A DNA stretch of 64,000 nt, taken from contig UREV01000003.1 in assembly GCA_900546925.1 (NCBI GenBank), positions 1 to 64,000 on the forward strand, written 5' to 3'. The notes below the pieces were generated by a model. That model had not been told where the DNA came from, made no database searches, and saw only the letters and a program-made list of their open reading frames with translations. Both the position numbers and the translations under genes were made by a program. This DNA is from an uncultured Bacteroides sp. (GTDB taxonomy: Bacteria > Bacteroidota > Bacteroidia > Bacteroidales > UBA932). Of the stretch, positions 23,968 to 31,274 are shown one piece after another. How positions within the stretch are numbered: the first letter of the stretch is position 1; every line of letters starts with the position of its first letter.

Positions 23968-25059
23968 TCAGAATTTGATGGTGCGATTATTCAGTTGTTC
24001 CCAAGGGATTATCTTGAGCGGACAATCTATGGATTCTGTGTTTATGACTGTATCCGGATTGTCCATTCCGCGTCTGGTTATAGTTATGTCGAAAATGTAG
24101 GCATTGTTTCCGGTAATTCCGCAGTTTTCATTCCCGGTTTGCTCTCTGTTTATATCCAGAGGGTAATAGGTCTTTTTCCCTTGCAGTTCTCCTTCTATGA
24201 CGAGTCTTGTGAAAGGAGAACCTAAGGTCTCAGTTTCGGAAAGATTACCATAGCAATAGAGTCTGATGTTCGGGAAGATGACGTTTTCACCTACCGGTAT
24301 GGGAACTTTCCTGAAGATCAGGCCAGGGTAAGAGAATCCCAATGTGTCGGAAACAATGAACTTGCCGTAGTTCAAAATGCTTTCGGGCGTTTTAGGCGGA
24401 GTTCCAGTGAGGGGGACTCTGCTGCATACATTTGTGAGATATACGCGAACGTTTTCCAACTTCTCGCCGTTGTACGGTCTCGCGTGGAAGTCACAGCAGA
24501 GACTGTTTATTCGGATCTCCGCCATCAGCGCCTTCAGTTCCAGTTCTATCCTGCCGTTATTTCCAACATTGACGTTTTTCTCACAGCACATGACAGGATA
24601 TTCCGGATTCTCATTTTTAAGGTCAGTATGTAATGTTAGCAAGTCGTCGTATTTTCTGATATGCATCAGTTGTTTTTCGGAAAAGCCGGTGTTGGCAAGG
24701 GCTACAATAATCTTTCTGCCGGAACGCGACGCCATGTCTACGTTCTTTCCGGCATAGTTTATTTTCTGGTAGGAGTCCAGCCTTCTCAGCTTGTCATCGT
24801 CGAAGGTGAAAATATCCAGGGATTCGTAAGTTTCAGGTTTCGTTACTGCTAATTCCAATGAATGATGTTTCAGGCTAGAAGAATCCCTGGTATTTTCGAT
24901 ATCAGTATTTATTATTGAGTGTTCGCAAGATAAGAAGGCCGGCATTACGCAAGTTGTCAGCAAGATCTCAGCCAGAACCGCTGTGATTTTCAGGGAGAAG
25001 AATGTCAAGTCAGGCAGAATTGTCCGCCGGCCTTCTGATATGTGAATAAAGTTTCGCAT
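23968..25059 (-). CDS. FimB/Mfa2-like fimbrial anchor lipoprotein
   Basis: The 363-residue first gene of the operon has a long N region before the lipobox PAFLSC (Cys at about residue 45). ESLDIFTFDDDKLRRLDS and the later IVALANTG match the Mfa2/FimB-type opening. IELELKALMAEIRINSL matches the conserved LTRxxAKI-like helix, and the end (NAYIFDITITRRGMDNPD) is the usual final strand followed by a linker. FimB and Mfa2 anchor the pilus and limit its length in Porphyromonas. The closest match here is by layout only. No clear major fimbrillin gene is in the window. A promoter lies 23-53 bp upstream. Confidence 0.7.
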   Translation of the reverse strand: MRNFIHISEGRRTILPDLTFFSLKITAVLAEILLTTCVMPAFLSCEHSIINTDIENTRDSSSLKHHSLELAVTKPETYESLDIFTFDDDKLRRLDSYQKINYAGKNVDMASRSGRKIIVALANTGFSEKQLMHIRKYDDLLTLHTDLKNENPEYPVMCCEKNVNVGNNGRIELELKALMAEIRINSLCCDFHARPYNGEKLENVRVYLTNVCSRVPLTGTPPKTPESILNYGKFIVSDTLGFSYPGLIFRKVPIPVGENVIFPNIRLYCYGNLSETETLGSPFTRLVIEGELQGKKTYYPLDINREQTGNENCGITGNNAYIFDITITRRGMDNPDTVINTESIDCPLKIIPWEQLNNRTIKF

Positions 25060-25081
25060 TTCCTTATCATTTTTACACCGG

Positions 25082-25112
25082 CAAAATTATCCCGCCTTTG
25101 AGTCCCGGTCAA
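25082..25112 (-). promoter_or_regulatory. Promoter of the fimbrial operon
   Basis: Minus-strand TTG (complement of 25110-25112), a 20-bp spacer, and TAATTTTG (complement of 25082-25089). Confidence 0.55.
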
Positions 25113-25136
25113 TGAAAAGTGGACTCCGAACATCAA

Positions 25137-25155
25137 ATTTTTACGTTTCTTAAAT
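25137..25155. repeat. 19-bp repeat, copy 1
   Basis: ATTTTTACGTTTCTTAAAT at 25137-25155 is identical to 33944-33962. Each copy lies within about 80 bp of the start of a surface-lipoprotein gene, but on opposite strands relative to it. A related TTTTTTCTTAAATCCGG occurs at about 25190-25206. Confidence 0.5.
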
Positions 25156-25211
25156 TTCCCCAGAATTTACAAAGGTGGAAGAAACGGCTGTTTTTTCTTA
25201 AATCCGGGCAT

Positions 25212-25250
25212 AAAAAAAGCCGTCTGGAGTGCTTCCAGGCGGCTTTTATA
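25212..25250 (-). terminator. Terminator of the nqr operon
   Basis: AAAAGCCGTCTGGA and TTCCAGGCGGCTTTT pair with one G-T pair. Minus-strand T run; 15 bp after nqrF. Confidence 0.9.
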
Positions 25251-25264
25251 ATTTAAGAAGGCGA

Positions 25265-26545
25265 TTAACCTCCAAAGTTGTCGTACAATACGTTCTCAGG
25301 TGGAACTCCGAGGCTGTCAAGCAATGTGTTTACAGACTTGACCATCATAGGAGGACCGCACATGAAGTATTTGATATCCTCTGGAGTCTCGTGCTCCTTA
25401 AGATATGTCTCGTACATCACATTGTGAACGAAACCTGCAACATACTTGACTCCTGCTTCATCTGCTGCCGGATCCGGACGGTCGAGAGCAAGGTGGAAGT
25501 GGAAGTTAGGGAACTCTTTCTCGATTTCAGCATAGTCTTCGAGGTAGAATGCTTCCTTCAAGCTACGTGCACCATAGAAGAAGTTGACCTGCTTCTTGGT
25601 CTTGAGGGTCTTGAAGAGATGCATGATGTGGCTTCTGAGCGGAGCCATACCTGCACCACCACCGACGAAGATGTATTCCTGTGAATCCGGATCATCCTTA
25701 GGAAGAAGGAATTCTCCGAATGGACCTGAAATCATTACCTTGTCACCAGGGTGACGAGTGTAGATGTATGAAGAACCGATACCAGGGTTTACAGGGAGAA
25801 GCTTGTTGCTGCCCTTAGGCGCTGTCCTGTCGAATGGAGGAGTTGCGATACGCACGTTAAGTTTAATGATATCGCCCTCTGCAGGATAAGAGGCCATAGA
25901 GTAAGCTCTCATGGTAGGCGCAGGGTTAACGCATTTCAAATCGAAGAACTTGAAGTGCTCCCAGTCTGCTCTGTATTCCGGATCTACATCGATGTCGCTG
26001 AAGTTGAAAGTTCCCTGAGGAATATCGATCTGGATATACTCTCCTGATTTGAAATCAAGATGTACGCCTTCAGGAAGTTTTACAGTGAACTCTTTGATGA
26101 AGGTAGCCACGTTGTGGTTAGAGATAACCTCGCACTCTACTTTCTTCACGCTGAGTACTGACTCAGGAACTTCGATCTTGAGATCTTCTTTAACCTTTAC
26201 CTGGCAACCGAGTCTCCAGTTGTCTTTAATCTGCTTTTTGCTGAAGAAACCAACCTCGGTAGGGAGGATGTTTCCGCCTCCTTCAAGTACTCTGACTTTA
26301 CACTGTCCGCAGTTTGCTTTACCACCGCAGGCAGAAGGGAGGAAAATCTTTTCTTCTGCAAGAGCACCCATCAGGGATGCACCAGGTGTGACATCGAGTA
26401 CTTTGTTTCCGTTGTTGATGTCGATTTTAACTGTACCGCTTGGGGTAAGTTTTGTCTTTACCCACAGCAGAAGAACTACCAGAACGACTGTTACGAGTGT
26501 GATAGTCGCTGCTGAGGCTATGATTGTAAGAGTAATTTCATTCAT
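25265..26545 (-). CDS. nqrF: Na+-translocating NADH:quinone reductase subunit F
   Basis: NqrF is the 426-residue NADH-oxidising subunit. An N-terminal membrane anchor (about residues 6-28) is followed by a 2Fe-2S ferredoxin domain with ACGGKANCGQC and a later Cys in RLGCQV, an FAD domain with RAYSMASYP, and an NAD domain with VGGGAGMAPLRSHIMHL and FMCGPPMM near the end. Electrons pass from NADH through FAD and 2Fe-2S into the Nqr complex, which pumps Na+. It is the last gene of nqrABCDEF, 15 bp after nqrE, with a strong terminator behind it. Confidence 0.97.
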   Translation of the reverse strand: MNEITLTIIASAATITLVTVVLVVLLLWVKTKLTPSGTVKIDINNGNKVLDVTPGASLMGALAEEKIFLPSACGGKANCGQCKVRVLEGGGNILPTEVGFFSKKQIKDNWRLGCQVKVKEDLKIEVPESVLSVKKVECEVISNHNVATFIKEFTVKLPEGVHLDFKSGEYIQIDIPQGTFNFSDIDVDPEYRADWEHFKFFDLKCVNPAPTMRAYSMASYPAEGDIIKLNVRIATPPFDRTAPKGSNKLLPVNPGIGSSYIYTRHPGDKVMISGPFGEFLLPKDDPDSQEYIFVGGGAGMAPLRSHIMHLFKTLKTKKQVNFFYGARSLKEAFYLEDYAEIEKEFPNFHFHLALDRPDPAADEAGVKYVAGFVHNVMYETYLKEHETPEDIKYFMCGPPMMVKSVNTLLDSLGVPPENVLYDNFGG

Positions 26546-26560
26546 CTTTCCAGTCTCCTA

Positions 26561-27175
26561 TTAAAGTGAAATACCCATGAATGTCATGAATGCCATGGCC
26601 ATAAGACCTACGGTGATGAATGTGATACCGATTCCCTTGAGAGGAGCAGGTACATTCGAGTATGACATTTTCTCTCTGATGGCCGCGAGGGTCACGATAG
26701 CGAGATACCAGCCGATACCTGAACCGAGTGAGTAGACAGTAGCTTCACCGACATTGACAAAATCCTTCTGCTGCATGAACAATGAGCCTCCGAGGATGGC
26801 GCAGTTCACTGCGATAAGAGGAAGGAAAATACCGAGCTCTGAGTAGAGGGTCGGAGCGAATTTCTCGACGATCATCTCCACGAGCTGGACGATAGCCGCA
26901 ATTACCGCGATGAAAGTGATGAAGCTCAAGAAGCTGAGGTCAATGTCAGCGAGGCTTGGGCTAATCCATGTCAATGCACCTGGGCCGAGCACGTATGTGT
27001 TCAGGAGGTAGTTGATAGGCAATGTGACTAAGAGGACAAAGATAACAGCCGCACCAAGTCCGGAAGCTGTCTTCACGTTTTTCGATACTGCCAGGTATGA
27101 ACACATACCGAGGAAGTATGCAAAAATCATATTGTCAACAAAAATTGACCTTACGAATAAGCTTATATATTCCAT
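26561..27175 (-). CDS. nqrE: Na+-translocating NADH:quinone reductase subunit E
   Basis: The 204-residue integral membrane subunit has six predicted hydrophobic segments, starting SLFVRSIFVDNMIFAYFLGMC. It includes the conserved NCAILGGSLFM stretch with a cysteine implicated in the inter-subunit iron site. NqrE and NqrD are inverted homologues in the membrane. It lies between nqrD and nqrF. Confidence 0.97.
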   Translation of the reverse strand: MEYISLFVRSIFVDNMIFAYFLGMCSYLAVSKNVKTASGLGAAVIFVLLVTLPINYLLNTYVLGPGALTWISPSLADIDLSFLSFITFIAVIAAIVQLVEMIVEKFAPTLYSELGIFLPLIAVNCAILGGSLFMQQKDFVNVGEATVYSLGSGIGWYLAIVTLAAIREKMSYSNVPAPLKGIGITFITVGLMAMAFMTFMGISL

Positions 27176-27194
27176 ATTACTTGCGTGTTAGTTG

Positions 27195-27815
27195 TTATTT
27201 CTCCTGAAGATCTTTCTGGATGCTTCTCTGTACCCATACGATACATCCGAGGAGGATGAGTGCTACAGGAGGAAGGATCACAAGTCCGTTGTTCATATAA
27301 CCTGCATCGTAGAGGCACTGAGGGATAACCTGTACTCCGAAGAGGGTGCCTGAACCGAGGAGCTCACGGAAGAATGCTACGATGATGAGGATCATGGCAT
27401 AGCCTACGCCGTTAGCAAGACCGTCGAGGAGTGATGGAATCGGCTTGTTTCCGAGACCGAATGCCTCGATACGTCCCATGACGATACAGTTGGTGATGAT
27501 AAGTCCGATGTAAACGGAGAGCTGTGTCTCGATGCTGTAGGCGTATGCCTTGAGGAACTGGTCCACGAGGATAACCATCAGTGAAACGACAACGAGCTGT
27601 ACGATGATACGGACTCTGTTAGGAATGGAATTCCTCATGAGGGAGACTACGAAGTTCGAAAGTCCTGTAACCAGTGTAACTGAAAGACCCATTACGAGGG
27701 CGCCTTTCAACTGTACTGTTACTGCCAATGAGGAACAGATACCGAGGACAAGGACAGTGATAGGGTTGCCCTTGAAAATCGGATTCAATATTGTTTCTTT
27801 GAGTTTTGCGTTCAT
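27195..27815 (-). CDS. nqrD: Na+-translocating NADH:quinone reductase subunit D
   Basis: The 206-residue integral membrane subunit is homologous to NqrE and RnfE. NPITVLVLGICSSLAV near the N terminus and ITNCIVMGRIEAF in the middle hold the two cysteines expected for the membrane iron site shared with NqrE. A clear AGGAGG Shine-Dalgarno precedes the start. It sits 15 bp after nqrC. Confidence 0.97.
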   Translation of the reverse strand: MNAKLKETILNPIFKGNPITVLVLGICSSLAVTVQLKGALVMGLSVTLVTGLSNFVVSLMRNSIPNRVRIIVQLVVVSLMVILVDQFLKAYAYSIETQLSVYIGLIITNCIVMGRIEAFGLGNKPIPSLLDGLANGVGYAMILIIVAFFRELLGSGTLFGVQVIPQCLYDAGYMNNGLVILPPVALILLGCIVWVQRSIQKDLQEK

Positions 27816-27830
27816 TTTAAATCCTCCTCA

Positions 27831-28649
27831 TTATTTAGCAATTGCAAGTGAGTCAGCGGAAACGCTAAGAGAATCAGCAGCTTCTTCTACCTCAGCAGGC
27901 TCTGTGTAAGCAGATGCTGATCTGAGGAATGGCTTATAAGCAAGAATCCAGTTGTTTAAAGAAGTACCGAGGCACTGGCTGGTGATAGATGCACCTGAAA
28001 TGGCGTCTACAGCGTTTTCTACACCTGCTGGAACTCCACCTTTTACGACGCTGAAAGCTTCCTCGCTGTTGAAGTCGATTTTCTTACCTTCGAATTCTGC
28101 TCTGAATGAAGGATCATCCTTAATCTTGGCACCAAGACCAGGGGTCTCACTTGCGTGATCGAAGTAAGCGCCACGGATGGTCTGGAGGTCTTCACCGAGA
28201 GCTACATAGCCCCAAATAGGTCCCCAAAGACCGGCACCATAGCAAGGGAGAACTGTTACTTTCTGTCCGTCTTTTTCCAAAACGAAAACTGGAAGTGTAA
28301 CTTCTTTGCCTGCCTTGATATTCTTATCCTGTGCCTTGAGCTGACCAGTTGTGAAGATTTCGAGTTTTGCGAGGTCAAGTGTTCCGCACTCCTGTCCTTC
28401 GGCATTGACAAGAACAGCAGATTTTGCGACATTCTTGTATGCTTCGAGGATCTGGTCGTTGCTCATGGCGTCGAGCTCGCTCTTTTCGAAGAACTTGCTG
28501 GCGGTGAGCATCTGGCTGATGGCGTCAGCCTTCACATTGGCTTCCTGCTTCGGCTTGAGAGTCTCAGAAGCGAACGCAAGAACCGCAGCGACAACCACAA
28601 CGACTACTGTCGTATAGATGACTGTATATATATTTCCGTTAGTATTCAT
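27831..28649 (-). CDS. nqrC: Na+-translocating NADH:quinone reductase subunit C, with an extra tail
   Basis: The 272-residue protein has one N-terminal membrane helix (about 8-27) and a periplasmic FMN-binding domain. SGASITS near residue 230 is the covalent-flavin motif; the Thr of S-G-A-S/T-x-T carries FMN by phosphoester bond. GLWGPIWGY and TPGLGAKI are conserved family segments. After the expected end (LNNWILAYKPFL) there is an acidic, Ser/Ala-rich tail of about 30 residues ending DSLSVSADSLAIAK that is not part of the catalytic fold. It is third in the operon. Confidence 0.96.
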   Translation of the reverse strand: MNTNGNIYTVIYTTVVVVVVAAVLAFASETLKPKQEANVKADAISQMLTASKFFEKSELDAMSNDQILEAYKNVAKSAVLVNAEGQECGTLDLAKLEIFTTGQLKAQDKNIKAGKEVTLPVFVLEKDGQKVTVLPCYGAGLWGPIWGYVALGEDLQTIRGAYFDHASETPGLGAKIKDDPSFRAEFEGKKIDFNSEEAFSVVKGGVPAGVENAVDAISGASITSQCLGTSLNNWILAYKPFLRSASAYTEPAEVEEAADSLSVSADSLAIAK

Positions 28650-28663
28650 ACCTATTATATATA

Positions 28664-29827
28664 TTATGCGATTTTAACTTTTTTCGCCCTTCTTGAGATG
28701 GTAGCGTCAGTGACATAGTAGTCAATGAGAGGTGCGAATGTGTTCATCAGCAAGATTGCGAGCATCATTCCTTCAGCGTAACCAGGGTTGAACAGTCTTA
28801 CAACTACGCAGAGAGCTCCGACGAGGAATCCGTAGATCCATTTGCCGCACTCAGTCTGTGCTGATGTAACAGGGTCTGTGGCCATGAATACTGTACCGAA
28901 AGCGAAACCGCCCATGATGAGCTGATAGTATGCAGGGATGTCTGTAGCGCCGCAGATGTTGCCGAGCCAGCCTACGAAGAGGGCACCTGCAACTGAGGAT
29001 ACCATGATCTTCCAGCTTGCAACGCCTGTCCAAAGGAGAATGGCTGCTCCGATGAGGATGGCGATTACTGAAGTTTCACCTACTGAACCGGGGATGATAC
29101 CTGCGAACATGTCCCATGCTGACATTCCGTACTGGACACCGGCGTTGTTCATGGCATCGAGTCCTTCAGATGCGAATGAAAGCGGGGTGGCTCCGGTAGC
29201 TGAATCGATGAGGCTTTCACCGTTTTTCAATGATATCCAAACGCTTGAACCTGACATCTTGCTAGGGTAAGCGAAGAAGAGGAACGCACGGCAGAGGAGT
29301 GCAGGGTTCAAGAAGTTCATACCGGTACCACCGAATACTTCTTTTCCGAAGATCACTGCGAATGCCACAGCGATAGCGAGTGTCCAAAGTGGAACATCTA
29401 CAGGGACAATGAGAGGAATAAGCATACCTGAAACGAGATAACCCTCATTCACTTCCTCATTGCGTATCTGTGCAGAGGCGAACTCGATGCCGAGACCTAC
29501 TACATAAGCTACAATGTAAAGAGGCAGAACTTTAAGGAAACCGTACCAGAAATTCTGGAGAAGTCCCCACTCCTGTCCTGTTGCGAGGCAATGCTGATAA
29601 CCTACGTTCCACATTCCGAAGAGGGCTGCAGGAACGAGAGCCAGCACTACGATAATCATGATTCTCTTCAAGTCGACGATGTCTCTGACATGAGCACCGC
29701 GTCTGGTTATGGTTCCAGGGACACGGAGGAATGTGTCGAATGCATCATAAGTCGAGTGAAGGAATCCAAGTTTGCCGCCCTTGTCGAAAAGGCCCGGCTG
29801 CTGAGTTGTATTTTTTGATTCTTCCAT
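28664..29827 (-). CDS. nqrB: Na+-translocating NADH:quinone reductase subunit B
   Basis: NqrB is the 387-residue main membrane subunit, with about ten hydrophobic segments. It binds riboflavin and carries a covalent FMN on the Thr of the SATGATPL motif near residue 215. The segment FGKEVFGGTGMNFLNPALL is highly conserved and lies in the quinone/flavin region. It is the Na+ channel-forming subunit. It lies 14 bp downstream of nqrA. Confidence 0.97.
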   Translation of the reverse strand: MEESKNTTQQPGLFDKGGKLGFLHSTYDAFDTFLRVPGTITRRGAHVRDIVDLKRIMIIVVLALVPAALFGMWNVGYQHCLATGQEWGLLQNFWYGFLKVLPLYIVAYVVGLGIEFASAQIRNEEVNEGYLVSGMLIPLIVPVDVPLWTLAIAVAFAVIFGKEVFGGTGMNFLNPALLCRAFLFFAYPSKMSGSSVWISLKNGESLIDSATGATPLSFASEGLDAMNNAGVQYGMSAWDMFAGIIPGSVGETSVIAILIGAAILLWTGVASWKIMVSSVAGALFVGWLGNICGATDIPAYYQLIMGGFAFGTVFMATDPVTSAQTECGKWIYGFLVGALCVVVRLFNPGYAEGMMLAILLMNTFAPLIDYYVTDATISRRAKKVKIA

Positions 29828-29841
29828 AACTTCCGATAAAA

Positions 29842-31200
29842 TTATGCCATTTCCTTAAGCATCAGGTCGATTCCTTTCTGGATCATTTCCTGAATGTCGT
29901 TCTTGGACGGGTCTACATACTCGCAGAGAGCGAGATCTTCTGGAAGTACTTCATAGATTCCGAATTTCTCCATCTTGTCGATGTCGCCTGCAAGGCAAGC
30001 CTTGGCGAGATAAACAGGATAGATGTCCATTGGAAGCACTTTGCTGTAAACATCAGACATTACGAATGCACGAGGGCCTCCGTTGAAGTTGGTGTCCATG
30101 TCATAGGTCTTTTTAGGTGTGAGCCATGAGAAGTAAGTGTGGCTGGAGCTGAACTTTTTGCATCTGAATGGTTTAGCCCATCCGAGGACTTCGCGCTCTG
30201 TTCCTTCGTGGAGGAATGTGACCTGGTTGTCGAAGAATCCGAGGAATCCGTTCTCTCCTACGCTTTCACCTGTGAGAACATCACCGCTGATGAATCTGAG
30301 GTCATTCGCAGAGTTGTCATAGAATTCCTTGAGATCTTTCATGGCGATACCTGGAAGAGCATCGACGTATGAAGGGTCGATGGCCTTAGGACCGGTAACA
30401 GCCACTTTTCTGGTCATGTCGTACTTGCCTGTGTTGAAGAGCTTTCCGATAGCTGCGACCAAAAGAAGAGAGACTGTCCAAACGGTGTCACCCTTCATGA
30501 TCGGAGAAATGTGGCTGATCTGTACGCCGACGTTTCCGGCAGGATGTTTTCCGCTGAATACGTGCTGGATCACGTTCTCGATCTTGTGGAGAGGTGTGCC
30601 TGAATAATTCTCGCTGCTGAGGGAGAAGTGAACTCCTCCGTTGGTGAGCTTGGCGAGAGCGTTCACACCAGTCTGGATGTCTTCTATTTCATCCTTGAAT
30701 GCGAATTCAGGGACGGCAGCGAGAGGCGCTGTGGCAAATGCTGAAATGAAGATGGATTTAGGCTCGATTGCAGGATTGGCGATGATGCCGTAAGGTCTCT
30801 GGATAAGAGACGGCCAAAGACCACTCTTGAGGAGAGCCTCTTTAACATCCTGAGCTGTCATTTCTGACACCTTGCGGACACCAAAGTCGACGTACTCCTG
30901 CTGAGCGTCTGCCTTGATCCTTACTTCAAGCAACTTTCTTTTTTCACCCCTGACGATTTCTGCAACAGTTCCGCTTACCGGAGATGCAAAAAGAATATCA
31001 GGATTTTTCTTGTCGGCCAATATAGGCGAACCTGCCATGACTTTATCGCCTTCCCTTACCAGAATTCTTGGGATAAGTCCCTTAAAATCAGTTGGTTTTA
31101 CTGCGATAACGTCAGGAACAATCGTCTTCTTGGTCTTCTGAGCTGCAGTTCCTGAAATAGGAATGTTCAGCCCTTGTTTCAAATCGATGTTGTTTGACAT
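29842..31200 (-). CDS. nqrA: Na+-translocating NADH:quinone reductase subunit A
   Basis: The 452-residue cytoplasmic-side subunit lacks membrane segments. The N terminus LKQGLNIPISG and PTDFKGLIPRILVREGDKV is followed by a biotinyl-lipoyl-like fold, an RnfC/Nqr central domain with IQRPYGIIANP, and GERKLLEVRIKA-like strands. It begins the operon and probably shares the region 31201-31274 with the divergent helicase gene. On the minus strand TATCTTCG (complement of 31238-31245) is a weak -7 candidate. Confidence 0.97.
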   Translation of the reverse strand: MSNNIDLKQGLNIPISGTAAQKTKKTIVPDVIAVKPTDFKGLIPRILVREGDKVMAGSPILADKKNPDILFASPVSGTVAEIVRGEKRKLLEVRIKADAQQEYVDFGVRKVSEMTAQDVKEALLKSGLWPSLIQRPYGIIANPAIEPKSIFISAFATAPLAAVPEFAFKDEIEDIQTGVNALAKLTNGGVHFSLSSENYSGTPLHKIENVIQHVFSGKHPAGNVGVQISHISPIMKGDTVWTVSLLLVAAIGKLFNTGKYDMTRKVAVTGPKAIDPSYVDALPGIAMKDLKEFYDNSANDLRFISGDVLTGESVGENGFLGFFDNQVTFLHEGTEREVLGWAKPFRCKKFSSSHTYFSWLTPKKTYDMDTNFNGGPRAFVMSDVYSKVLPMDIYPVYLAKACLAGDIDKMEKFGIYEVLPEDLALCEYVDPSKNDIQEMIQKGIDLMLKEMA

Positions 31201-31237
31201 TATAGGTAACCTTTAATAGTATTTCGGATTTCCGACG

Positions 31238-31266
31238 CGAAGATACTGAAAAATTTCGTAATTTCG
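31238..31266. promoter_or_regulatory. Divergent region between nqrA and the helicase gene
   Basis: TATCTTCG on the minus strand (31238-31245) and TAATTTCG on the plus strand (31259-31266) are near-consensus -7 boxes with C in place of the third T. No good -33 elements are visible. Confidence 0.3.
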
Positions 31267-31274
31267 TGCTTATT

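Noticed and set aside
25060..25264. A phase-variable invertible promoter upstream of the fimbrial operon
   Set aside because: I looked for flanking inverted repeats around the promoter and found only the nqr terminator hairpin and a direct 19-bp repeat copy elsewhere.
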